In this document: positions 20,387 to 30,007 of the stretch, one piece after another | How positions within the stretch are numbered: the stretch's first letter is position 1 | Layout of the letters: each line of letters starts with the position of its first letter | Assembly: GCF_000336575.1 (NCBI RefSeq) | Contig: NZ_AOPO01000002.1 | Coordinates: forward strand, 124,006 to 188,005 | Length of the DNA stretch: 64,000 bases | Reading direction: 5' to 3' | Source of the DNA: Vreelandella titanicae BH1 | GTDB taxonomy: Bacteria > Pseudomonadota > Gammaproteobacteria > Pseudomonadales > Halomonadaceae | The notes under the pieces: generated by a model | Told to the model about the DNA's origin: nothing | What the model saw: only the letters and a program-made list of their open reading frames with translations | Database searches by the model: none | Made by a program: the position numbers and the translations under genes

Positions 20387-20531
20387 CACACGGCTAGACA
20401 CTTAAATGTTCATTCCGCCAACAGTTTCGCTGCTCACAAAACAATAATATTAATCAGTAATTTGCAGTACGCACTTTCACGACAGCTCAAAGACTACACA
20501 ACAACAAAGGCCTCCGGGCCAGGAGACGAAT

Positions 20532-21755
20532 ATGACCTTTATGAAAAAAACGCTGGCCGCCAGCATCGCCGTTGCGGCCGCTTCAAGCCTCGCCGTGTCT
20601 ACCGCCCAGGCTGATATGAGTGATGGTGAAGTCCGCATTGGTTACCTGGCCGATATGTCCGGCACTTATCGCGACCTCGCAGGCCCCGGCGGCTTAACTG
20701 CCATGGAGATGGCGGTGGCCGATTTTGGCGGCAGCGTCAATGGCGCGTCCATCGTTATTTCCAGTGCAGATGATCGCAACAGCGCTGACGTCGGTGCGAA
20801 TACCGTGCGTGGTTGGATCGATCAGGATAACGTCGATATGGTGGGCGGTTTAGTAGCGTCTTCTGTGTCCATTGCGGTGACCAAAGTGTTGGAAGAGAAC
20901 AATGGCCTGGGTATCGTGTCCGGCTCGGCGGCTTCTAGCATTACCAACGAACACTGCACCCCTAATCATATTCACTGGGTCTACGACACCTATCCGCTGG
21001 CTAACGGTACCGCTAAAGCAGTTGTAGAGCAGGGCGGCGATAGCTGGTTTATGCTGACCGCAGACTACGCCTTCGGTCATGCGCTTGAAGCTGACGTCAC
21101 CAAAGTAGTGGAAGAGAGCGGCGGTGAAATTGTGGGCGGCGTTCGTCATCCATTCCCGACTAACGACTTCTCTTCGTACATTCTTCAGGCTCAGGGCTCC
21201 GGCGCGAAAATTATTGGCTTGGCCAACGCCGGTGCCGATACCGTTAACGCGATCACGACGGCCAGCCAGTTTGGCTTGACTCAATCTGGGCAGCAGCTAG
21301 CAGGCCTGTTGATTTTCTTGAATGACGTTCACGCCCTTGGCCTGGAAGCCACTCAGAACCTGCTGCTAACTACCGGCTGGTACTGGGATATGGATGAGCA
21401 GTCCCGCGAATGGGCACAGCGCTATTTCGATGAAGTAGGCCGCATGCCGACCATGGTACAAGCGGGTATCTACTCCAGCACCATGCACTACCTGAAAGCC
21501 GTTGAAGCCGCGGGCACCGACGACCCTGAAACCGTACGTGCGCAAATGGCCGAGATGCCTATTGAGGACTTCTTTGCCCGTAACGGCAGCATCCGTGAAG
21601 ATGGCCGCATGATCCACGACATGTACCTGGCCCAGGTTAAAACGCCGGATGAGTCCACCGGTGAGTGGGATCTTTACGAAATCCTCAGCACCATTCCCGC
21701 CGAAGAAGCCTACCGCCCGCTATCTGAAAGCCAGTGCAAATTGGTGCAAAACTAA
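20532..21755 (+). CDS. ABC transporter substrate-binding protein, LivK-like
   Basis: 407 residues with a signal peptide (MKKTLAASIAVAAASSLAVS, cleaved near AQA). The mature part is a type I periplasmic binding fold (GEVRIGYLADMSGTYRDLAG). It belongs to the large subgroup of HAAT binding proteins in proteobacteria that serve amino acids or aromatic/short acids. AGGAG lies six bases before the ATG. The gene lies between the ATPases and the permeases, separated from the ATPase gene by 145 bases with no clear terminator. Confidence 0.92.
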   Translation: MTFMKKTLAASIAVAAASSLAVSTAQADMSDGEVRIGYLADMSGTYRDLAGPGGLTAMEMAVADFGGSVNGASIVISSADDRNSADVGANTVRGWIDQDNVDMVGGLVASSVSIAVTKVLEENNGLGIVSGSAASSITNEHCTPNHIHWVYDTYPLANGTAKAVVEQGGDSWFMLTADYAFGHALEADVTKVVEESGGEIVGGVRHPFPTNDFSSYILQAQGSGAKIIGLANAGADTVNAITTASQFGLTQSGQQLAGLLIFLNDVHALGLEATQNLLLTTGWYWDMDEQSREWAQRYFDEVGRMPTMVQAGIYSSTMHYLKAVEAAGTDDPETVRAQMAEMPIEDFFARNGSIREDGRMIHDMYLAQVKTPDESTGEWDLYEILSTIPAEEAYRPLSESQCKLVQN

Positions 21756-21856
21756 TTTCCCGGCTGAGCTTGAGCCAGATAGCCATCGCAAGTGATGTGT
21801 AGAACCGGTTGGCGGCAAGTTGCCGCCAACTGTTTGAGGGCGAGGAGAGTCGCGTT

Positions 21857-22744
21857 ATGACGATGATATTCGGCGTGCCAATGGCCGTCTTCATGGGCCA
21901 GCTAACTCTGGGTCTTGTGAATGGCGCCTTTTACGCACTGCTTAGCCTGGGCCTGGCGGTCATCTTCGGCCTGTTGAAGATCGTCAACTTTGCCCATGGG
22001 GCGCAATACATGCTGGGGGCCTTCGCCGCGCTATTAGGCTTTCGCTATTTGGGCATTAATTACTGGCTGGCGCTCATATTGGTGCCGTTAGTGGTCGGCG
22101 CTTTCGGTGTGCTGCTAGAGCGCTTTTTGCTGCGCAGGATCGCCCATCTGGATCACCTCTATGGGCTGCTGCTGACCTTTGGTTTGGCGTTGATTTTTGA
22201 GGGCACGTTGGTCAACTTCTTCGGTGTTTCCGGGGCGCGCTACGCTACACCGGAAATCCTCCAGGGCGGTTTGAACCTGGGCTTTATGTTCCTACCGACA
22301 TATCGTGCTTGGGTGCTGGTGGCAGCGCTGGCGATGTGCCTGTTTACCTGGTTTATGATCGAGCGTACGCGGTTGGGTGCTTACCTTCGCGCGGGTACTG
22401 AAAACTCTCAGTTGATGCAGGCCTTTGGCGTTAATGTGCCGCTGCTGATCACGCTCACCTATGGGTTTGGGGTTGGCCTTGCTGCCTTTGCCGGCGTGTT
22501 GGCAGCGCCGCTCTATCCGGTATCGCCGACCATGGGGTCGAGTTTGTTAATCGTGGTGTTTGCGGTGGTGGTCATCGGCGGGATGGGGTCGATTCTAGGT
22601 GCCATTATTACCGGGCTTTCCATGGGCATCATCGAAGGGCTGACCAAGGTGTACTACCCCGAAGCCTCTAATACGGTGATCTTTCTTGTCATGATCCTTG
22701 TGCTCATGTTGCGCCCCGTTGGGCTGTTCGGTAAGGAGGCATGA
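21857..22744 (+). CDS. ABC transporter permease, LivH-like
   Basis: About 295 residues from the ATG at 21857 (GAGGAG upstream); an earlier in-frame start at 21809 lacks a good site. It has 7-8 hydrophobic segments and the LivH-family start LGLVNGAFYALLSLGLAVIF, FGLLKIVNFAHG and the EAA-like VVVIGGMGSILGA. It forms the inner-membrane channel with the LivM-like protein that follows. The stop overlaps the next start (ATGA). Confidence 0.92.
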   Translation: MTMIFGVPMAVFMGQLTLGLVNGAFYALLSLGLAVIFGLLKIVNFAHGAQYMLGAFAALLGFRYLGINYWLALILVPLVVGAFGVLLERFLLRRIAHLDHLYGLLLTFGLALIFEGTLVNFFGVSGARYATPEILQGGLNLGFMFLPTYRAWVLVAALAMCLFTWFMIERTRLGAYLRAGTENSQLMQAFGVNVPLLITLTYGFGVGLAAFAGVLAAPLYPVSPTMGSSLLIVVFAVVVIGGMGSILGAIITGLSMGIIEGLTKVYYPEASNTVIFLVMILVLMLRPVGLFGKEA

Positions 22745-23739
22745 ACATGGCAGAATCTCAATCAATGGCGGCGCCATCCGCGGTACTGGAACGTCAGAAG
22801 CGGGCCAAGTTTCGCCGCAATATGTTCTATCTGGCGCTAATCGTGATGGGTCTGGTCGCGCCGTTTTTGGCCTACCCCGTGTTCTTGATGAAAGTGCTCT
22901 GTTTTGCGCTGTTTGCCTGTGCGTTCAACCTGTTGCTTGGCTATGCGGGTCTGTTGTCTTTCGGCCATGCGGCTTTCTTGGCCACTGGTGGTTACGTAAC
23001 CGGCTACCTGTTGGCGAGCTACCCTGGATTAACCCCGGAGCTGGGTATTATCGCCGGTACTGTTTTGGCCACGCTGCTTGGGGTGGTGTTTGGGGTGCTC
23101 TCCATCAGGCGTCAGGGCATCTATTTTGCCATGGTGACGTTGGCGATCGCCCAGCTTGTGTACTTCATGTTTGTACAGGCACCGTTTACCGGCGGTGAGG
23201 ATGGCTTGCACGGCGTGCCCCGTGGCGAACTATTTGGGTTTATCAGCCTGAGCAGCAACCTGGCGATGTACTACTTTGTGTTCGCGATTTTCATCTTCGG
23301 CTTCGCGCTGATTCAACGCACGGTGCACTCGCCGTTTGGTCAGGTGCTAAAAGCGATTCGTGAAAACGAGCCTCGCGCGGTATCGCTAGGTTACAACACC
23401 GATGCCTACAAGCTAGTGGCGTTCGTCATCTCTGCAGGTTTAGCCGGCTTGGCGGGTTCCACCAAAACCGTGGTCTTCCAGCTGGCTTCGCTGACCGATG
23501 CGCACTGGCATATGTCCGGTGAGGTAATACTGATGACCTTGCTGGGCGGTGTGGGCACCTTGCTGGGCCCGTTAATGGGCGCAGGTATTGTGGTCAGCTT
23601 GCAGCATATCCTGGCGCAGTCGCCGCTGGGGAATTGGGTTAGCGTTATTCTCGGTATCATCTTTGTGGTCTGTGTGCTCAGTTTCCGTAGCGGAATAATC
23701 GGTGAGCTGGACAAGATGTATCGCAAAAACTTTAAGTAA
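22741..23739 (+). CDS. ABC transporter permease, LivM-like
   Basis: 332 residues with about ten hydrophobic segments. Family strings are CAFNLLLGYAGLLSFGHAAF and LLGGVGTLLGPLMGA. A strong AAGGAGG precedes the ATG. It is the last gene of the transporter operon and is followed by a clear terminator. Confidence 0.92.
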   Translation: MNMAESQSMAAPSAVLERQKRAKFRRNMFYLALIVMGLVAPFLAYPVFLMKVLCFALFACAFNLLLGYAGLLSFGHAAFLATGGYVTGYLLASYPGLTPELGIIAGTVLATLLGVVFGVLSIRRQGIYFAMVTLAIAQLVYFMFVQAPFTGGEDGLHGVPRGELFGFISLSSNLAMYYFVFAIFIFGFALIQRTVHSPFGQVLKAIRENEPRAVSLGYNTDAYKLVAFVISAGLAGLAGSTKTVVFQLASLTDAHWHMSGEVILMTLLGGVGTLLGPLMGAGIVVSLQHILAQSPLGNWVSVILGIIFVVCVLSFRSGIIGELDKMYRKNFK

Positions 23740-23776
23740 GCGTTTTTATTAAATAGCACTCTCTCTGTCCGATGTT

Positions 23777-23801
23777 GGGCGCCGCTTGGCGCCCTTTTTT
23801 T
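23777..23801 (+). terminator. Rho-independent terminator after the transporter operon
   Basis: Perfect 7-bp stem GGGCGCC/GGCGCCC with loop GCTT, followed by seven T residues. It separates the transporter from the valine operon. Confidence 0.92.
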
Positions 23802-23873
23802 GATTCTTTTATAAGGCCTACGCCTAAGGTCGCAAGCGTTGGCAGGTTGCTTGTAGCCGGGTAAATGGATAAG

Positions 23874-23889
23874 TTAACGTTAACGTCAA
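23874..23889. promoter_or_regulatory. Predicted LiuR operator of the valine operon
   Basis: TTAACGTTAACGTCAA matches 14 of 16 bases of the perfect palindrome at 18589. It lies 47 bases before the acyl-CoA dehydrogenase start, a position suited to promoter control. Confidence 0.7.
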
Positions 23890-23935
23890 TTATAACGACA
23901 ACAGCAGTGCGCACGCGCATTTGCGGAGATACGCC

Positions 23936-25090
23936 ATGAATTTTGAACTCAACGAAGACCAGGTCGCCTTTGCCGATATGGCCCGGGCGTTTGCCCAAAA
24001 CGAGCTAGAGCCCCATGCCGCCGAGTGGGATCAAACCTCCTTCTTCCCCGTCGATGTGATTCGTAAAGCCGGCGAGCTGGGCTTTTGCTCTCTTTACGCG
24101 CCAGAAAGCGTGGGTGGGTTAGGGCTCTCGCGGCTGGACGCCAGCATCATTTTCGAACAGCTCTCCATGGGCTGCACCTCTACCACGGCTTACCTAACCA
24201 TTCACAATATGGTCACCTGGATGCTGGCAGATTTCGGTATGCCGGAAGCGGTCGAGCAGTGGGGCGCAAAACTGGCCACAGGCGAGCTGCTGGGTTCTTA
24301 CTGTTTAACCGAGCCTAACTCAGGCTCCGACGCCGCCTCGCTGAAAACCACTGCCAAGCGCGACGGCGACCATTACGTGTTGACCGGCAGCAAGATGTTT
24401 ATTTCCGGCGCCGGTAGCACCGATTTTCTCGTGGTGATGGCGCGCACCGGCGGTGAGGGTGCCAGCGGCGTCTCGGCGTTTGCGGTCGATGCCAAGAGTG
24501 ACGGCATTAGCTATGGGCGCAAGGAAGAGAAAATGGGCTGGAACAGCCAGCCAACCCGCATGATCACTTTTGAAGACGTGCGAGTACCCGCCAATCATCT
24601 GCTCGGCAATGAAGGCGACGGTTTTAAAATCGCCATGAAGGGCCTCGACGGCGGGCGTATCAATATTGCTACCTGCTCAATCGGCACCGCCCAGCAGGCG
24701 ATCAACAAAGCGCGGGAGTATATGCTGGAGCGCAAACAGTTTGGTAAGCGCTTAGCCGAGTTCCAGGCGCTGCAGTTCCGCTTAGCCGATATGGTCACTG
24801 AGCTGGTGGCTGCTCGGCAGCTGGTGCGCATGGCCGCTACCAAGCTGGACGCAGGCCACGCCGATGCACCGACCTACTGTGCCATGGCTAAACGCTTTGC
24901 TACCGATGTGGGCTTCAAGGTGTGCGACGAAGCGCTTCAGCTTTACGGCGGCAATGGCTATATCAAGGAGTATCCCATGGAGCGCTACGTGCGCGATACC
25001 CGGGTACACCGGATTCTTGAAGGTACCAACGAAATCATGCGGCTGATCATCTCCCGTCGGGTGCTGGCAGACGGCGCCACCGAGCTGTAA
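23936..25090 (+). CDS. Acyl-CoA dehydrogenase, probably isobutyryl-CoA dehydrogenase
   Basis: 384 residues from the ATG at 23936 (GGAG eight bases upstream). Acyl-CoA dehydrogenase motifs are CLTEPNSGSDAASL, KMFISGAGSTDFLVVMA and LYGGNGYIKEYPMERYVRD, ending in ILEGTNEIMR with the likely catalytic glutamate. The co-directional hydrolase and mmsB genes point to valine degradation: isobutyryl-CoA to methacrylyl-CoA. A short-branched-chain enzyme acting also on 2-methylbutyryl-CoA is possible. Confidence 0.88.
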   Translation: MNFELNEDQVAFADMARAFAQNELEPHAAEWDQTSFFPVDVIRKAGELGFCSLYAPESVGGLGLSRLDASIIFEQLSMGCTSTTAYLTIHNMVTWMLADFGMPEAVEQWGAKLATGELLGSYCLTEPNSGSDAASLKTTAKRDGDHYVLTGSKMFISGAGSTDFLVVMARTGGEGASGVSAFAVDAKSDGISYGRKEEKMGWNSQPTRMITFEDVRVPANHLLGNEGDGFKIAMKGLDGGRINIATCSIGTAQQAINKAREYMLERKQFGKRLAEFQALQFRLADMVTELVAARQLVRMAATKLDAGHADAPTYCAMAKRFATDVGFKVCDEALQLYGGNGYIKEYPMERYVRDTRVHRILEGTNEIMRLIISRRVLADGATEL

Positions 25091-25143
25091 ATGACGATGA
25101 ATAAGATTACGGTGGATACGATAGCGACGGATAAGGAATGCCA

Positions 25144-26259
25144 ATGAGCAGCGTACTGATTACTGAACACGCCACCCAAGACGGTCACGTGATTGCTGAG
25201 GTTAAGCTCAATGCCGAGCGCTCGCTGAACGCTTTAACGCTTGAGATGTGTGAAGAGATGCTGCCGCGCCTTCGCGAGTGGGCCACCGACGAGCGGGTAG
25301 TGGCGGTGCTGCTGGATAGCGCAGGCGAAAAAGCCTTTTGCGCCGGTGGCGACGTGGTGAATTTGTATAAAACGATTACCGGCGAGGGCGACCCCAGCTT
25401 CCCCGAGCGCTTTTTCGAGACCGAGTATCGGCTCGATTTTCTACTCCATACCTACCCCAAACCGGTGATTTGCTGGGGCAATGGCATTGTGATGGGCGGC
25501 GGCATGGGGTTGTTAAGCGCCAGCAGCCACCGTGTCGTGACCGAGACCTCGCGTTTGGCCATGCCAGAAGTCACCATCGGCCTCTACCCGGATGTAGGCG
25601 CCAGCTGGTTTTTAAACCGGCTTCCCAACGGCGCAGGGCGCTTTCTAGCCATGACCGGCTGCCAGATCAATGCGCCAGATGCCGTTCATCTAGGTTTGGC
25701 TGACCGCTGTATCGCCAGCCACCACCGTGATGCCATGCTGCAGCAACTGACCGACGCACAATGGGGAGCCGGTGAAAATACCGATGCCAACGGGGTGGTT
25801 AACCGCATCATGCGTGAGCTTGAGCAAACATCCCAGCCTGTATTTGCTGAGATGGAAGCGCCCGTTTACCAGCACTCACCGCTGATTCGCGAGTTGATGG
25901 ATCACGACAGCGTGGAGCAAATCGTCGCCGCTATTACGGCGGTAAAAAGCGATAATCAGTGGTTTGGTAAGGCACAGAAAACGCTGGCCCACGGTAGCCC
26001 GGTGTCGGTGAAATTGATTGATGAGCAGCTAAAGCGGGCTAAACATATGTCGCTGGCAGAGGTGTTCCAGTCCGAAATGTCGCTCTCGGTGCAGTGCTGC
26101 CGACACCGTGAGTTCCCCGAGGGCGTTCGCGCACTGCTGGTCGATAAAGACGGGCAACCGAACTGGACGTATCCCGATGTGGCCTCGGTAGAGGAGAGCT
26201 TTATCAACGAGCTACTATCTTCCGCATGGTCGCAAAATCCGCTGGCGGATCTACGCTAA
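25144..26259 (+). CDS. 3-hydroxyisobutyryl-CoA hydrolase (crotonase family)
   Basis: 371 residues from the ATG at 25144; AAGGA lies six bases before it and directly abuts the alternative ATG at 25138. Oxyanion-hole strings AFCAGGDVVNLYK and GNGIVMGGGMGL and the long C-terminal extension mark the HIBCH/ECH_2 group rather than simple hydratases. It releases 3-hydroxyisobutyrate from its CoA ester in valine breakdown. It lies 53 bases after the dehydrogenase gene. Confidence 0.9.
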   Translation: MSSVLITEHATQDGHVIAEVKLNAERSLNALTLEMCEEMLPRLREWATDERVVAVLLDSAGEKAFCAGGDVVNLYKTITGEGDPSFPERFFETEYRLDFLLHTYPKPVICWGNGIVMGGGMGLLSASSHRVVTETSRLAMPEVTIGLYPDVGASWFLNRLPNGAGRFLAMTGCQINAPDAVHLGLADRCIASHHRDAMLQQLTDAQWGAGENTDANGVVNRIMRELEQTSQPVFAEMEAPVYQHSPLIRELMDHDSVEQIVAAITAVKSDNQWFGKAQKTLAHGSPVSVKLIDEQLKRAKHMSLAEVFQSEMSLSVQCCRHREFPEGVRALLVDKDGQPNWTYPDVASVEESFINELLSSAWSQNPLADLR

Positions 26260-26296
26260 TATAATCTTCCCATTACCGGCTAATAAGGATAATAAA

Positions 26297-27190
26297 ATGA
26301 ACACCATCGCATTTATCGGCCTGGGCAATATGGGCGGCCCCATGGCTGCCAATCTAGTAAAAGCTGGCTTTGACGTGCGCGCCTTTGATCTTTCTCAAGA
26401 GGCGCAAGAGACCGCCAAAGCGAATGGTTGTGAAGTGGCTTTCTCTGCTCAGGAAGCTGCCACTGACGCCGACTTTATCATTTCAATGCTGCCCGCCGGA
26501 AAGCATGTACGCGGGCTATATATTGAAGACGATGCGCCGCTGTTTGAAGTGATCAAACGTGGAGCGCTGGTCATCGACTGCTCTACCATTGACGGTGCCA
26601 CTGCCCGAGGCGTTGCTGAAGAGGGCGAGAAGCTGGGTATCGGCTTTATCGATGCGCCGGTTTCCGGTGGCGTGGGCGGCGCTCAAGCGGGCACCTTGAC
26701 CTTTATTGTGGGCGGCAGCGAGGTCGAGTTCAGGCTGGCCAAGCCGGTGCTGGAAGCCATGGGCAAAAACATCTTCCACGCCGGAGATCACGGCGCAGGG
26801 CAGGTGGCCAAAGCCTGCAACAACATGCTGCTCTCTATCCTGATGGCGGGCACCTGCGAAGCGATCAATATGGGCGTCAAAAACGGCCTGGATCCCGCGG
26901 TGCTTTCAGAGATCATGAAGCAGAGCTCCGGCGGTAACTGGGCGCTCAATGTTTACAACCCCTACCCAGGTGTCATGGAAAACGCACCGGCCTCCAAAAA
27001 CTACCAAGGCGGCTTCCAGGTCGACCTGATGATCAAAGACTTAGGCCTCGCCATGGATGTCAGTCAGCAAAGCGCCTCCGCAGTCCCCATGGGCTCCGCC
27101 GCCCGCTCACTGTTCACCCTACATAAAGCCAAAGGCAACGGTAAACTCGACTTCTCAAGCCTGATGCAGTTTTATCAGGATAAAGAGTGA
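26297..27190 (+). CDS. mmsB: 3-hydroxyisobutyrate dehydrogenase
   Basis: 297 residues. The NAD-binding start is FIGLGNMGGPMAANLVKAGF; then DAPVSGGVGGAQAGTL (substrate-binding motif) and KACNNMLLSILMAG with the catalytic lysine. It oxidises 3-hydroxyisobutyrate to methylmalonate semialdehyde. It is the third gene of the valine set; the next pathway enzyme (mmsA) is not in the window. A hairpin-bearing intergenic repeat follows. Confidence 0.95.
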   Translation: MNTIAFIGLGNMGGPMAANLVKAGFDVRAFDLSQEAQETAKANGCEVAFSAQEAATDADFIISMLPAGKHVRGLYIEDDAPLFEVIKRGALVIDCSTIDGATARGVAEEGEKLGIGFIDAPVSGGVGGAQAGTLTFIVGGSEVEFRLAKPVLEAMGKNIFHAGDHGAGQVAKACNNMLLSILMAGTCEAINMGVKNGLDPAVLSEIMKQSSGGNWALNVYNPYPGVMENAPASKNYQGGFQVDLMIKDLGLAMDVSQQSASAVPMGSAARSLFTLHKAKGNGKLDFSSLMQFYQDKE

Positions 27191-27233
27191 GGGTAAGGCG
27201 TGAATGGTAAATGGTGAGGAGCGGGGTTTTGTA

Positions 27234-27305
27234 GTAGCGCGTGGTAACGAGTAGCGAGCGCAGCGAGAAACGAGGCACCCGCGAGAGGGCGGCGAAGCCG
27301 CCCCA
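27234..27305. repeat. 72-bp intergenic repeat, copy 1
   Basis: Matches 28044-28115 at 67 of 72 positions. It ends in a hairpin, GGGCGGC-GAA-GCCGCCC. Two of the five differences between the copies form a compensating pair inside that stem. The copies flank the glutathione transferase gene. It may act as a REP-like element or an mRNA 3' end. Confidence 0.8.
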
Positions 27306-27386
27306 GCTATCCCACCGAAGCCACAGCTTGTCTCCGGCCTCAAGGGCGGGCAAACTTAAAGAAACTGCTCATATACAAGGACTACC

Positions 27387-28013
27387 ATGATCACGCTTTG
27401 GGGCCGCAACAACTCCACCAACGTCAAAAAAGTGCGCTGGGTGCTAGAAGAGCTGGAGCTGCCGTTCGAGCAGATCCAGGCCGGGCTTGAGTACGGGGTT
27501 AACAACACGCCGGAATACTTGGCCATGAACCCCACCGGGCTAGTGCCGCTACTCAAAGATGACGCCACCAACAGCGTGCTGTGGGAATCCAATACGATTA
27601 TTCGCTACCTTGCCGCGCAGTACGGGCAAAGCAAGCTATGGATCGAAGCCCCCGCCGAACGGGCGCAGGCTGAAAAGTGGATGGATTGGTCGAACAGCAC
27701 CCTGTCACCCAGGCACCGCACGATCCTGATGGGCTATGTCAGAACCCCACCCGAAAAACGCGATAATGCTGCCATTGAAGCAGGTATGCAGGCGTGTGAA
27801 GAGCTGTTTGAGTTGATGGATAACGTGCTGGCCAAGCAAGCGTTCTTCTCAGGCAATGAGTTTGGCCTGGGCGATATTGCCGTTGCACCCTTTATCTACA
27901 ACTTATGGCATATCGGCTTAACCTGGCAGCCACGCCCCAATCTAGAACGCTGGTACCAACAAATCGCTGAACGCCCCGCCTACCAAAAAGTGGTGGTGAT
28001 TCCTGTAACGTGA
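27387..28013 (+). CDS. Glutathione S-transferase family protein
   Basis: 208 residues. Thioredoxin-like N-terminal domain ([20 protein letters not shown], with the glutathione-binding [11 protein letters not shown]) and an all-alpha C-terminal domain ([19 protein letters not shown]). The catalytic region NNSTN suits serine/asparagine-type bacterial transferases. The substrate is unknown. AAGGA lies ahead of the ATG. The gene sits alone between two copies of a 72-bp repeat, 815 bases apart in direct orientation. Confidence 0.9.
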   Translation: MITLWGRNNSTNVKKVRWVLEELELPFEQIQAGLEYGVNNTPEYLAMNPTGLVPLLKDDATNSVLWESNTIIRYLAAQYGQSKLWIEAPAERAQAEKWMDWSNSTLSPRHRTILMGYVRTPPEKRDNAAIEAGMQACEELFELMDNVLAKQAFFSGNEFGLGDIAVAPFIYNLWHIGLTWQPRPNLERWYQQIAERPAYQKVVVIPVT

Positions 28014-28043
28014 TGCTGGAATCCAAATGAGGTAAGCGCACTT

Positions 28044-28115
28044 GTAGCGTGTGGTAACGAGTAGCGAGCGTAGCGAGAAACGAGGCACCCGCGGGAGGGC
28101 AGCGAAGCTGCCCCA
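28044..28115. repeat. 72-bp intergenic repeat, copy 2
   Basis: Direct repeat of 27234-27305. Here the hairpin stem reads GGGCAGC-GAA-GCTGCCC, so the base pair that differs from copy 1 is kept by changes on both sides. It lies between convergent genes. Confidence 0.8.
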
Positions 28116-28123
28116 AGTAATGC

Positions 28124-29044
28124 CTAAAAGCTCGCTTCCAGTTCAGCCAGCTCTTTATCCAGCTCCTGCAACGCCTCACACGCCAACCCATGGCGCTGGG
28201 CACTCTCAATCAACGGCCCCAATATCGCCCCGCGTTCGGTGGGGCGTTTGGCTTCCACATCCTGCAACATCGAAGCCTTATTGTTCGCGGTGTTCTCCAC
28301 CACCTGCCACACCAACGCCAACCACGCATCTTCACCGTTGCCATCATTGGGTGGCGCAATGCCCTCAGCCAGCATAATCGCCGCGACTTCCTTTACCACG
28401 GCCACCACATGGCCCGCATAAGCTTCACCGCGTAACTCACCGTTGCGCACGCCATTCAATGCCACTAGTGGATTAATCGCCGCGTTCACCGCCAGCTTCT
28501 GCCACAGGCGTTGGCGAATATCATCCACCTTTGTGGCGGCAAGCCCTGCCTGGGTTAATGCTTGCGCCAGTTCTTTAGCCAGCGCACCGTGCTGGTTATG
28601 CAAATCACCCACAAAGGTATGCCCACGCCCCGCATGCACCACGCCATCATCACCGGTTAGATAAGCACCTTCAGTTGTTGTCGCGCATAACACCGGCCCC
28701 GGCCACGCCTGGGTAATACGCGGCTGCGCCAAAAAACCGTTTTGCCACAGTACTATCGGGGTAGAAGGGGAAATACAGTCAGTAATGCCAACCAGCGCCG
28801 ACTCAGCCACCATGGCCTTGGTAGTGATATGCACAAAGGCGGGCGGTACAGGCGTGTTTAATGCTAGTTGAGCCATCGTCAACGAGTTTAACGGCACCAC
28901 ACGCTGTTCGCCCTCCGGCGTGGTCAGCATCTGGCGCGCAGGCAGCGCACGGCGACCAACTAGCGTGGTGGCTGCTATGGGTGAAAGCGAATGGACCAGT
29001 AGGCGGCCAATGGCACCTGGGCCGAGTATCCAGTGGGTAGGCAT
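28124..29044 (-). CDS. Ketopantoate reductase family protein
   Basis: About 306 residues from the ATG at 29044. The N-terminus has a dinucleotide fold (WILGPGAIGRLLVHSL), and the centre has the KLAVNAAINPLVALNG string with the family lysine and asparagine. It resembles 2-dehydropantoate 2-reductase (PanE/ApbA), which makes pantoate with NADPH. Paralogues with other 2-oxo acid substrates exist, so panE is not assigned. No clear ribosome site is seen. Confidence 0.85.
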   Translation of the reverse strand: MPTHWILGPGAIGRLLVHSLSPIAATTLVGRRALPARQMLTTPEGEQRVVPLNSLTMAQLALNTPVPPAFVHITTKAMVAESALVGITDCISPSTPIVLWQNGFLAQPRITQAWPGPVLCATTTEGAYLTGDDGVVHAGRGHTFVGDLHNQHGALAKELAQALTQAGLAATKVDDIRQRLWQKLAVNAAINPLVALNGVRNGELRGEAYAGHVVAVVKEVAAIMLAEGIAPPNDGNGEDAWLALVWQVVENTANNKASMLQDVEAKRPTERGAILGPLIESAQRHGLACEALQELDKELAELEASF

Positions 29045-29267
29045 TATCAAAACATCATCATCAGCAGCAGTGCCGCCAAGCTTACCTCGTTTGGTTTAGG
29101 GGCGCGAAGGTGAACAAAAGCATGAGCAAAGGGGACTAATGGCTAGTGACGATGGTAAACAATGTCTGATAAGTTTGAGGCTAAGTGAAATTGATAGATG
29201 AAGTGGTCAATGACTGACAGCGTGTTATACCTGATGTGGTCATGAGGCATTATTAGATGACTGCTTT

Positions 29268-29450
29268 CGACCCTGAGCGGCCATTCCGGGTAAATATTGC
29301 TGGCACGCGAGTTTTGGATATATAGCCTAATGGAAATTAATGTATCAAAGAATCATAGGCTTGGGAGAACCTGGCAGGCTGCATTTGCCGGAAAAAGTGC
29401 CAGCACGTTCATTCAATCATAGAACGCGCCGTCTAATAGGCTGTTATAAG
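29268..29450. repeat. Leader repeat A (attI-like?), left edge of the cassette array
   Basis: Aligns over its whole length with 33470-33647 at roughly 60-65 % identity by eye. Shared blocks are CGACCCTG, CTGCATTTG, CAATCATA and GTCTAATA; both copies end in CTGTTA next to a possible integrase core site. It stands directly before the first cassette gene. The rest of the 420-bp gap from 29045 shows nothing recognisable. Confidence 0.6.
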
Positions 29451-29464
29451 ATCAAAGGAGAATC

Positions 29465-30007
29465 ATGAGCAACACGATAGAAACGGAAATTGAGAATATA
29501 GAGAATGCAATGGAGCGATGCACTCACATGGAGAAGGAAAACTCCGCTTCGGCGCGTCGTATTTTGTCTATAGTTCTGGTGCTGACGCTGACCCTTGTGA
29601 TGATTCTCTTTCTAGCGCTGATGTATCCCGCCCTTGCGCCTAACGCGGATCTGAAATTCGAAGTGCCCGATAACGTCCTCTATATTTTCTTGGCGATCTA
29701 CACATTGACGTTCAGCATTCTCATGGCCGTCTATCGACTACACATCGGAGAAGCTTCAAGGCTTCAGCACTACATCGTGGGCTTCATGCGCGTGCGAGTA
29801 GCTGGAAGTAATAACACGGATGGTTACCAAACAGACGTTCGAGAAGCTCTTACAAGAGGTGCTTTTGACTATGTTGCAAAGCCATCTAAACAAGGAGATA
29901 GCCCATTGCCTGGCCACCCCGGAGTCGATTTTTCGACCGCTGTTTTAAACAAGTTCCTAGATAGCGTAGAAGTAGTCAGCAAGAAAGGAGAGTCTCATAA
30001 CAAGTAG
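29465..30007 (+). CDS. Two-TM cassette protein, unknown
   Basis: 180 residues. A charged N-terminal helix, two membrane segments (about 35-57 and 75-95), then a soluble C-terminal part with VREALTRGAFDYVAKPS. The layout recalls two-TM effector proteins of defence systems (SLATT-like), but I do not recognise the family. AAGGAG lies before the ATG. The stop codon falls inside the first attC site, as is normal for integron cassettes. Confidence 0.75.
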   Translation: MSNTIETEIENIENAMERCTHMEKENSASARRILSIVLVLTLTLVMILFLALMYPALAPNADLKFEVPDNVLYIFLAIYTLTFSILMAVYRLHIGEASRLQHYIVGFMRVRVAGSNNTDGYQTDVREALTRGAFDYVAKPSKQGDSPLPGHPGVDFSTAVLNKFLDSVEVVSKKGESHNK

